Source: JASLBX01 sp036374175 (lineage in GTDB: Bacteria > Actinomycetota > Actinomycetes > Jiangellales > Jiangellaceae). Taken from it: a stretch of 48,848 nt of DNA. Made by a program: the position numbers and the translations under genes. The DNA lies in contig DASUUH010000043.1 of assembly GCA_036374175.1 (NCBI GenBank), positions 1 to 48,848 on the forward strand. The letters run 5' to 3'. The notes under the pieces were generated by a model. It saw nothing but the letters and a program-made list of their open reading frames with translations, searched no databases and had not been told where the DNA came from. Shown here piece after piece: positions 42,423-48,848 of the stretch (position 1 is the first letter of the stretch; each line of letters starts with the position of its first letter).

Positions 42423-44279
42423 GTGACTTACGACGCCGTCCCCCTGATCCCGCGCGATGTTCTGTTCGGCAACCCGGAACGGGTCGCCCCCACCTTGTCG
42501 CCCGACGGCACCCGGCTGGGGTTCGTCGCTCCCGAAGAGGGCGTGCTCAATGTCTGGGTCGGTCCGGCCGACGATCCCGACGCCGCGAAAGCGGTCACGC
42601 ATGACCGCGGCCGCGGCATTCGAACGTTCGCGTTCTGCCACGACGACAAGACCCTGGTCTACCTGCAGGACACCGACGGCGACGAAGACTGGCGGCTCTA
42701 TGCGCTGGATCTGGCCAGCGGCGAAGCAACTTTGGTGACACCGGGTGAGGGCGTTCATGCCCAGGTGCTGGGGCACAACCGCTGGAATCCGACGACGATG
42801 CTGATCGGCCTGAACGCCGACAACCCAGCGCTGCACGACGTGTATCGCCTCGATCTGGCATCGGGAGAGTTCACGAAGATCGAGGCTAATCCCGGGTACG
42901 CGGGTTGGCTCGTCGATCCCGATCTGCGGATCCGCGGCGGCATGGCCATGACTGAGGACGGCGGCGCCATTGTCTACGTGCGCGATCTGGACAAGGGGAC
43001 CGATGAGCCGTGGCTTGAGATCGCCCCGGAGGACGTGGGATCCACCGACGTGTCCGGCTTCAGCAGAGACGGCGCATCGGTGTATCTGCGGTCGACCATC
43101 GGTGTCAACGCCGCCCGGTTGATCCGGGTCGAGCTGGCTACTGGCGAGCAGACCGTACTGGCCGAAGATGCCGAGTTCGACGTCGGCGGCGTCCTCAGCG
43201 ATCCTGAGACACTCGTTCCGCAGTCCGTGGTCTTTCTTAAGGACCGTGAGGAATGGGTCCACCTCGATCCCGAGATCGGCGCCGAAATCGATGACCTTCG
43301 CAGCCGGCTGCGTGGCGAGGTCGGTATCTCCCGGCCGGTGCGCGACGACCGCCGCTGGCTGGTCAGCGACATGCCCTCCGACGGCGCTGTGCACTACTAC
43401 GTGTACGACCGCAACTCGCGCGATCTGAAGTTCCTGTTCTCACACAAGCCGGCGCTGGACGAGTACCACCTCGCGCCGATGGAGCCGTTCCGGTTCACCG
43501 CGCGCGACGGGCTGACCATTCACGGGTACGTCACGTTCCCGCCCAAGGCCGAACGGGTCGGCCTGCCGGCGGTGCTGAACGTGCACGGCGGTCCCTGGGT
43601 GCGCGATACGTGGGGATACGACCCGGAGGCGCAATGGCTGGCCAACCGCGGCTACGTGTGCATTCAGGTCAACTACAGGGGCTCCACCGGGTACGGCAAA
43701 GCCTTCGGCAACGCCGGTGACAAGCAGTGGGGTCGGGCGATGCACACAGATTTGATCGACGCCGTCGAGTACTGCGTCGCACAGGGTTGGATCGACCACG
43801 ACCGGGTGGGCATCTACGGCGGTTCGTACGGCGGCTACGCCGCGCTGGCCGGGGCCGCGTTCACCCCGGACGTGTTCCGTTGTGCGGTCGACATGGTCGG
43901 GCCGTCCAACCTGCTTACGCTGCTCGCCTCGGTTCCGGAGTACTGGAAGCCGATGATCGCGTTCATGTATGCCAAGGTCGGCAATCCCGAGACCGAGCGC
44001 GACATGTTGTGGGAGCGCTCGCCGCTGTCGCGAGTGAACGATATCCGGATTCCCGTCCTCGTCGCCCAGGGCAAGAACGATCCGCGGGTGAAGGTCGCAG
44101 AGGCCGAACAGATCGTGGCCGCCCTGAAGGACAAGGGCATCGACCATGAATACCTGCTGTTCGAAGACGAGGGCCATGGCCTGGCCAAGCCGGAGAACCG
44201 CGAGCGCTTCTACGCATCGGTCGAGACGTTCCTCGCCACGCACCTCGGTGGCCGCGAGCAACAGCCCGAAACCGCCTGA
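42423..44279 (+). CDS. S9 family prolyl oligopeptidase/acylaminoacyl peptidase
   Basis: 618 residues. An N-terminal seven-bladed beta-propeller (about 15-340) precedes an alpha/beta hydrolase domain. The catalytic triad is Ser468 in GGSYGGYAAL, Asp553 in QGKNDPRV and His585 in DEGHGLAKP. It should cleave short peptides; there is no signal peptide, so it is likely cytosolic. GTG at 42423 follows the upstream pseudogene by 80 nt with no obvious ribosome site. The substrate range is unknown. Confidence 0.92.
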   Translation: MTYDAVPLIPRDVLFGNPERVAPTLSPDGTRLGFVAPEEGVLNVWVGPADDPDAAKAVTHDRGRGIRTFAFCHDDKTLVYLQDTDGDEDWRLYALDLASGEATLVTPGEGVHAQVLGHNRWNPTTMLIGLNADNPALHDVYRLDLASGEFTKIEANPGYAGWLVDPDLRIRGGMAMTEDGGAIVYVRDLDKGTDEPWLEIAPEDVGSTDVSGFSRDGASVYLRSTIGVNAARLIRVELATGEQTVLAEDAEFDVGGVLSDPETLVPQSVVFLKDREEWVHLDPEIGAEIDDLRSRLRGEVGISRPVRDDRRWLVSDMPSDGAVHYYVYDRNSRDLKFLFSHKPALDEYHLAPMEPFRFTARDGLTIHGYVTFPPKAERVGLPAVLNVHGGPWVRDTWGYDPEAQWLANRGYVCIQVNYRGSTGYGKAFGNAGDKQWGRAMHTDLIDAVEYCVAQGWIDHDRVGIYGGSYGGYAALAGAAFTPDVFRCAVDMVGPSNLLTLLASVPEYWKPMIAFMYAKVGNPETERDMLWERSPLSRVNDIRIPVLVAQGKNDPRVKVAEAEQIVAALKDKGIDHEYLLFEDEGHGLAKPENRERFYASVETFLATHLGGREQQPETA

Positions 44280-44298
44280 ACCGCCGCGCCCGGTTAGC

Positions 44299-45759
44299 TC
44301 ACCTGATCGTCGCGGCGTACGGCTCCAGCGCAGCGGCGAGGCCCTCGGACACCCGGGCGTGCACGCGCGTCCCCCCCGTCTCGTGCTCGATCGAGAGCAC
44401 CTCGCCGGAGCGATGAACCTGCGACACCAATTCGCCGCGGTCGTACGGGACGAGTGCCTCGATCTCGACCGGCGGCTTGGGCAGCTCACTCTCGAGCAGC
44501 GACTGCAGCTTGTCGATGCCCTCGCCGGTGTAGGCAGAGACCGGTACGGCATGTGGCTCGGCCCGTAGCAGGCGTGCCACCGTGGCATCGTCCGCGGCGT
44601 CGATCTTGTTGATCACCACGATTTCCGGCACCTTTTCCGCGTCGACATCCGCCAGCACGGAGCGGACCGCGGCGAGCTGGCCCTCTGGGTCGGGGTGCGC
44701 GCCGTCGATGACGTGCAGCACCAGGTCGGCCTCAGCTACCTCTTCGAGCGTGGACCGGAACGCCTCCACGAGCTGGTGCGGGAGATGGCGCACGAAGCCG
44801 ACCGTGTCGGTCAATGTGAACACCCGCCCGTCGGACGTGTAGGCCCGCCGCACTGTCGGGTCGAGAGTGGCGAACAGCGCGTCCTCGACGAGCACGCCGG
44901 CGTCGGTCAGGCGGTTCAGCAGCGACGACTTGCCGGCATTCGTATACCCCGCGATGGCCACCGCTGGCACCGAACGGCGCCGCCGTTCGGCCTTTTTTGT
45001 TTCGCGCGCCGTCTTCATACCGGACAGCTCGCGGCGCAGCTTGGCCATCCGGGTGTTGATCCGCCGCCGGTCGGTTTCGAGCTTCGTCTCACCGGGTCCT
45101 CGGGTACCTACACCGCCGGTAGCCCCGCCAGCGCGGCCGCCGGCCTGCCGGGAGAGAGTGCCACCCCACCCGCGGAGGCGCTGCGCAAGGTATTCGAGCT
45201 GAGCAAGCTCAACCTGAGCCTTGCCCTCTTTGCTCTTCGCGTGCTGGGCAAAGATGTCGAGGATCAGCGCAGTGCGGTCCACGACCTTGACCTTGACCGC
45301 GTCCTCGAGGTTGCGCAGCTGAGCGGCTGAGAGTTCGCCGTCACAGATCACCGTGTCGGCACCGGATGAGAGCACCACCTCGCGCAACTCGTTCACCTTG
45401 CCGGATCCGATGAAGGTGGCCGGGTCAGGCTTCCCCCTGCGCTGGATCAGGCCGTCGAGCACTTGCGCTCCGGCCGTCTCGGTCAGCGCCGCCAGTTCGA
45501 TAAGCGAGTTCTCGGCGGCCTCGGCGGTGCCTTCGGTCCACACACCGACCAACACGACGCGCTCAAGGCGCAACTGGCGGTATTCGACCTCGGTGATGTC
45601 CTGAAGCTCGGTCGACAAACCGACGACACGCCGTAGCGACTGGCGGTCGGCGAGGTCGAACTCCCCCGTGGTGGGCGACCTGTCGTCAGGGGAAGGGACG
45701 TCCGCAATCGAGTCGTCAACTCGGTAGGGATCGTAAGTATGGCCTGGCTCTGCTGTCAT
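44299..45759 (-). CDS. hflX: Ribosome-associated GTPase HflX
   Basis: 486 residues. HflX N-terminal domain (GVWTEGTAEAAENSLIELAALTETAGA), then GSGKVNELRE, glycine-rich GGAGGATGGVGTRGPGETKLE, the G1 loop AGYTNAGKSSLLNRL, G3 DTVGFVRHLP, and G4 NKID. It splits or rescues stalled ribosomes after stress. ATG at 45759 chosen; the upstream AGCAGGAG is very close to the start, so the exact start is uncertain. It is convergent with the S9 peptidase gene (19-nt gap). Confidence 0.94.
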   Translation of the reverse strand: MTAEPGHTYDPYRVDDSIADVPSPDDRSPTTGEFDLADRQSLRRVVGLSTELQDITEVEYRQLRLERVVLVGVWTEGTAEAAENSLIELAALTETAGAQVLDGLIQRRGKPDPATFIGSGKVNELREVVLSSGADTVICDGELSAAQLRNLEDAVKVKVVDRTALILDIFAQHAKSKEGKAQVELAQLEYLAQRLRGWGGTLSRQAGGRAGGATGGVGTRGPGETKLETDRRRINTRMAKLRRELSGMKTARETKKAERRRRSVPAVAIAGYTNAGKSSLLNRLTDAGVLVEDALFATLDPTVRRAYTSDGRVFTLTDTVGFVRHLPHQLVEAFRSTLEEVAEADLVLHVIDGAHPDPEGQLAAVRSVLADVDAEKVPEIVVINKIDAADDATVARLLRAEPHAVPVSAYTGEGIDKLQSLLESELPKPPVEIEALVPYDRGELVSQVHRSGEVLSIEHETGGTRVHARVSEGLAAALEPYAATIR

Positions 45760-45863
45760 GCTCCTGCTTTCAACACCGCTGACGGGTGAACTGTTCCCGC
45801 ACATAAGCGTTGCATGCCGCCGCCGGGCTTGGCACCTGCTTAATCGCGCGCCGTCGCAACGCC

Positions 45864-46031
45864 TCACGCCAACGAGCGGTTCGCCTGCGTGGCGGAGGCG
45901 GCACGCCGAAGCGCAGCCGCAGCCCGCATCGCGGCGGCCCGCCGCGCGAACTGGCTTTGTGCGCGGCGTTGGCTACGCATCGCGACTTCGTGCAGCACGG
46001 CCTCTCGCCGCCGCTGATCAGGCCCGCTCAT
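45864..46031 (-). CDS. Small basic Arg/Ala-rich hypothetical protein
   Basis: 55 residues starting MSGPDQRRREAVLHEVAMRS and rich in Arg, Ala and Gln; no known domain. It is probably real because its ATG at 46031 has an excellent ribosome site (GGGAGG 5 nt upstream), and it is not a shadow of a larger gene. It lies between dapF and hflX, 104 nt before hflX and 57 nt after dapF. Function unknown; the charge suggests nucleic-acid contact. Confidence 0.6.
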   Translation of the reverse strand: MSGPDQRRREAVLHEVAMRSQRRAQSQFARRAAAMRAAAALRRAASATQANRSLA

Positions 46032-46088
46032 GCCGCCCTCCCCTGTTATTAGGTAGGACGTACGGACCAGCCCCAAAGATGCTGTGAG

Positions 46089-46964
46089 CTACGTCACACT
46101 GGCTCTGCCGGCCTCGACCTTGCCTGGCAGCTCGACGGAGCCCGACACACCGAGCACCGCTGGGCCGGTCAGGAGCAGGACTCCGTCCGGGCGCTCGGCG
46201 ACCTCAAGCGTGCCTCCTGGGACGTCGACCCGGTAAGTCAGGCCGCGGCCTACGCCGTCCCGCCGCATGGCCGCCCACGCCGCTGCGCACACGCCGGTGC
46301 CGCATGAACGCGTCTCGCCGACACCGCGCTCCCACACCCGCATGGCGATGTGCTGCTGCCCGCGCGGTACGACGAACTCCACGTTGGCGCCCTCTGGAAA
46401 CACCGAGGACGGCTTGACGGTCGGCGGCTCGATCAGCCGGCCCGGTTCGTCCAGATCATCCACGAAGACGACGGCGTGCGGGTTCGGCACCGAGACCGGG
46501 GTGGCGGGCCACTGCCGGTCGCCGACGCGGACGAAGGACTGCACCCGGGACGGCGCCGGCCGGGCGGTGCCCATCTCGACCGTGATGGCGCCGGTACGGT
46601 CCGCGTGTACGGTCCGGATGCCGCCCCGCGTAGCCACGGCCACTACCGGCGTCGAAGCGAGCCCTGATTCCCAGAGATACCGGGCCATCACCCGAATGCC
46701 GTTGCCACACATCTCGGCTATCGAACCGTCGGCGTTGCGGTAGTCCATGAACCACTCGGCGTCTTCGGCGACGGCTTTGGTTTCGTCCTCGAACTCGCTG
46801 CGCACGACGCGGATCACCCCGTCGGCTCCAATGCCGGCGTGGCGGTCGGTCAGTCGGCGAATCACATCCGCGGTCAACGCCGGGTACGCCGTCCCGTCCG
46901 GGTCAGGCAGCAGCACGAAGTCGTTTTCGGTCCCGTGGCCCTTGACGAAGCGGAATCTGGTCAC
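46089..46964 (-). CDS. dapF: Diaminopimelate epimerase DapF
   Basis: 291 residues. The two catalytic cysteines are in AEMCGNGIRVMARYL (Cys86) and TRSCGTGVCAAA (Cys221); the substrate loop VPNPHAVVF is present. It interconverts LL- and meso-diaminopimelate for lysine and cell wall synthesis. GTG at 46964 (V-T-R-F-R-F-V-K-G-H-G) is the conserved N terminus. The gap to miaA is 22 nt, so the two are likely cotranscribed. Confidence 0.95.
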   Translation of the reverse strand: MTRFRFVKGHGTENDFVLLPDPDGTAYPALTADVIRRLTDRHAGIGADGVIRVVRSEFEDETKAVAEDAEWFMDYRNADGSIAEMCGNGIRVMARYLWESGLASTPVVAVATRGGIRTVHADRTGAITVEMGTARPAPSRVQSFVRVGDRQWPATPVSVPNPHAVVFVDDLDEPGRLIEPPTVKPSSVFPEGANVEFVVPRGQQHIAMRVWERGVGETRSCGTGVCAAAWAAMRRDGVGRGLTYRVDVPGGTLEVAERPDGVLLLTGPAVLGVSGSVELPGKVEAGRASVT

Positions 46965-46986
46965 GGGCGACGATCGTATGCCCTGC

Positions 46987-47892
46987 TTAGGTGACGAGTG
47001 CAACGGCCCGCGGAACCAGCTTGGCATCGTCGTACGGCAGCCAATGAATTCGATCGTCCTTGCGGAACCAGGAGTCCTGCCGCCGGGCGAACCGGCGGGT
47101 GGCTCTTGTCGTCTCGGCTTTGGCCTGTTCTTCAGTCCAGTCCCCCGACAGGTACCGCAGCACCTGCGCGTATCCCAGAGCGCGGCTGGCCGTCCGGCCG
47201 CGGCGCAGCCCGGCGGCTTCAAGCCGGCGGACCTCATCGACGAACCCGCCTGCCCACATGCGTTCGACGCGGGCGGCGATCCGGCTGTCCAACTCGGCCC
47301 TGGGTACGTCGAGGCCGATCTGCACCACGTCTTCGTACGCGTACTCCCGGGGCGGTAGTGACGCGGCGTAGGGACGTTCGGTCAGCGAAATGACTTCGAG
47401 GGCACGAACGATCCGGCGGCCGTTCGTGGGCAGGATGCCGGCGGCAGCCGCCGGATCGAGTGCCTTGAGCCGATCGTGCAGCGTCGCAGCACCCACTTCG
47501 GCGAGTTCGGCTTCGAGTTCGGCGCGCAGCCGCGGGTCGGTACCCGGGAACTCGAACCGGTCCAGCACCGCACGAACGTAGAGGGCACTGCCGCCCACCA
47601 GGACCGGCGAGACGCCCTGCGCCACACACGCGGCGATGAGCGACCTGGCCAGCTGCTGGAACTCGGCCACCGTCGCCGGCTCAGTGATGTCCAGAATGTC
47701 GAGCAGGTGGTGGGGCACGCCTTTGCGTTCGTCGGGAGTGAGCTTCGCAGTGCCGATGACCATGCCGCGATAGAGCTGCATCGAGTCGGTGTTGACCACT
47801 TCGCCGCCGACCGCGAGCGCGAGTTCAATGGCGAGCTCACTTTTACCGGCCGCGGTCGGACCGACGATGGCGACGATTGGAATCCTGCTCAC
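46987..47892 (-). CDS. miaA: tRNA dimethylallyltransferase MiaA
   Basis: 301 residues. P-loop VGPTAAGKS (10-18), NTDSMQLYRGM, the conserved GGSALYVRAV, and the RRFARRQDSWFRKD region that binds tRNA. It transfers an isopentenyl group to A37 of tRNAs reading U-starting codons. GTG at 47892; its first codons follow the extradiol-like gene by 14 nt. Upstream in-frame extension lacks family similarity. Confidence 0.95.
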   Translation of the reverse strand: MSRIPIVAIVGPTAAGKSELAIELALAVGGEVVNTDSMQLYRGMVIGTAKLTPDERKGVPHHLLDILDITEPATVAEFQQLARSLIAACVAQGVSPVLVGGSALYVRAVLDRFEFPGTDPRLRAELEAELAEVGAATLHDRLKALDPAAAAGILPTNGRRIVRALEVISLTERPYAASLPPREYAYEDVVQIGLDVPRAELDSRIAARVERMWAGGFVDEVRRLEAAGLRRGRTASRALGYAQVLRYLSGDWTEEQAKAETTRATRRFARRQDSWFRKDDRIHWLPYDDAKLVPRAVALVT

Positions 47893-47906
47893 GTGGCCGA
47901 CCCCGC

Positions 47907-48614
47907 TCAGCCGTGGCGCTCCCACACGGCCACGAAGTAGCCCACGCCGTACGGCGCCCGGTGGTACAGGATCTCGGCGTCGAGGATTGCTTCGCCTGCT
48001 GCCCCGGCCAGCACCTGCCACGAGGCCCGCCCGCCGGCGGTGACGTCGCGGGCCAGATCGGCGTCGAGCGCGACCAGGCCCGCAGGATCACCGGAGTCCA
48101 GCGTAGCCAGCACCAACCGGTCGAACTCCTCGCCCCTGGGATCGAACGGCCTTGGTGCGTGGGCCGTGCGGCACGCGGCGCCGTCGCCCATCACCAGCAT
48201 GCCGACCCGATCCGCCGACTCGGCGAGCAGGGTGCCCAGCGCCACGCACTCTTCGACGCGAGCGTCGTGGGCTACGAGTTCACCGCGCACCGGTCCGTCC
48301 CAGCCATACCGGTCCAACAGCCAAGCCGCCACCAACAGTGGCAGGGCCAGGCCATCCTCACCCCCGTCTCCGCTGCCGAGCGCTATGCGGATGGGGTTGC
48401 CGTACGCGCCGAAATCACCGGTCGATCCAGGTGGCACCGTCCTGGTCTGGTCACTACTGCCGACCACAACAAGCACCTCAGGTGCTGCGGCCGCCACCGC
48501 GTCGAGTGCCGTCGTGCACGCTTGCCGGAGCTCATCGAGCTCTCCCGCAGCGCCAGCGGCGAGCTCGGGCACAATTCCCGGCGGATGCGGGCAGATGGCA
48601 GCGGCTACCAACAC
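47907..48614 (-). CDS. Class III extradiol dioxygenase-like protein
   Basis: 235 residues. The N-terminal VLVAAAICPHPPGIVPELA and the VVVGSSD, GEL(V)AHDARVEE and VMGDGAA stretches resemble class III extradiol dioxygenase large subunits and the MEMO family. Such genes sit just before miaA in many actinobacteria; no substrate is known. GTG at 48614 is conserved in form; the minus-strand TAACCT ends 7 nt before it, so a leaderless transcript is possible. An ATG 33 nt upstream is an alternative. Confidence 0.75.
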   Translation of the reverse strand: MLVAAAICPHPPGIVPELAAGAAGELDELRQACTTALDAVAAAAPEVLVVVGSSDQTRTVPPGSTGDFGAYGNPIRIALGSGDGGEDGLALPLLVAAWLLDRYGWDGPVRGELVAHDARVEECVALGTLLAESADRVGMLVMGDGAACRTAHAPRPFDPRGEEFDRLVLATLDSGDPAGLVALDADLARDVTAGGRASWQVLAGAAGEAILDAEILYHRAPYGVGYFVAVWERHG

Positions 48615-48698
48615 GGATGCGAGGTTATCCCACGATCGCGCAGACATCCGGGCGCCGGGCGTCGATCTCGGCCCTGGATTCGTGGTCGAATATCGACT

Positions 48699-48848
48699 GT
48701 GACCGATCCCGACGAAGTGATCCGAATCGCTGCCGCCGCATCCGTGGTCCTGCTCGGCGTCGGCATTTCGCTCGCATGGCTGCCCGCCGTCAGGTACGGC
48801 GGCGGGGTCGCGCTGCTGGCTCGCGTACTCATCACCGTCGGCACCTTT
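48699..48848 (+). CDS. Putative membrane protein, N-terminal part (runs off window)
   Basis: The first 50 codons are open to the end of the window. They encode VTDPDEVIRIAAAASVVLLG followed by a second hydrophobic stretch, suggesting at least two membrane segments. GTG at 48699, possibly leaderless (AT-rich TATCGA just before it). No family recognised from this fragment. It is divergent from the extradiol-like gene across 84 nt. Confidence 0.6.
   Translation, partial: MTDPDEVIRIAAAASVVLLGVGISLAWLPAVRYGGGVALLARVLITVGTF

Noticed and set aside
1..48848. CRISPR array, tRNA/rRNA genes, IS elements or prophage
   Set aside because: No regularly spaced repeats, no cloverleaf-like conserved ends, and no transposase or integrase-like protein found by eye.

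Overview
The window is high-GC DNA with dense gene packing, frequent GTG starts and many 1-4 nt ATGA/GTGA gene overlaps. The gene content points to a Gram-positive actinobacterium: a Wag31-type DivIVA, SepF, an intact division and cell wall (dcw) cluster with murC beside ftsQ, a B12-dependent ribonucleotide reductase with NrdR, a LexA/LysM divergent pair, and a MurE with the DNPR motif of diaminopimelate-type walls. The sequence alone does not settle the family (Jiangellales or Propionibacteriales are guesses). I see no rRNA, tRNA, CRISPR, IS element or prophage.

Layout. (1) 1-5087, minus strand: 5' part of dnaE, an odd chorismate mutase fusion, rluD, lspA, a DksA/TraR-like protein with a histone-H1-like tail, and a DUF167 protein. 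(2) 5266-8418, plus strand: ileS, convergent with the next block. (3) 8415-27853, minus strand: the dcw cluster, read from mraZ: mraZ, rsmH, ftsL, ftsI, murE, murF, mraY, murD, ftsW, murG, murC, ftsQ, ftsZ, pgeF, yggS, sepF, yggT, wag31. One plus-strand zur gene sits between yggT and sepF. (4) 28110-32805, plus strand: a moxR-DUF58-transglutaminase operon divergent from mraZ. (5) 32860-37623, minus strand: DUF3040 protein, methyltransferase, nrdJ and nrdR. (6) 37895-41459: the SOS pair (LysM division-inhibitor candidate divergent from lexA) and a DinG-type helicase convergent with lexA. (7) 41533-48848: a broken alpha/beta hydrolase, an S9 peptidase, hflX, a tiny basic protein, dapF, miaA, a class III extradiol-dioxygenase-like protein, and the start of a membrane protein.

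How the genes work together. The dcw genes make lipid II (MurC-G, MraY) and supply the divisome (FtsZ, SepF, FtsQ, FtsL, FtsW, FtsI) and polar growth protein Wag31. MraZ probably represses the cluster through a run of TGG-type repeats at 10-bp intervals. The SOS block can stop division (LysM protein) while LexA, DinG and the nrd genes handle DNA damage and dNTP supply. DapF makes meso-DAP for lysine and possibly for the wall.

Most of the window is conserved housekeeping DNA. The features that look unusual are: a chorismate mutase fused to a DAHP-synthase fold that has lost its metal ligands; an in-frame hairpin insertion in murD; an isoleucyl-tRNA synthetase whose KMSKS loop reads RMSTR; a hydrolase broken by a deletion between its acid and histidine residues; and the basic tail on the DksA-like protein.
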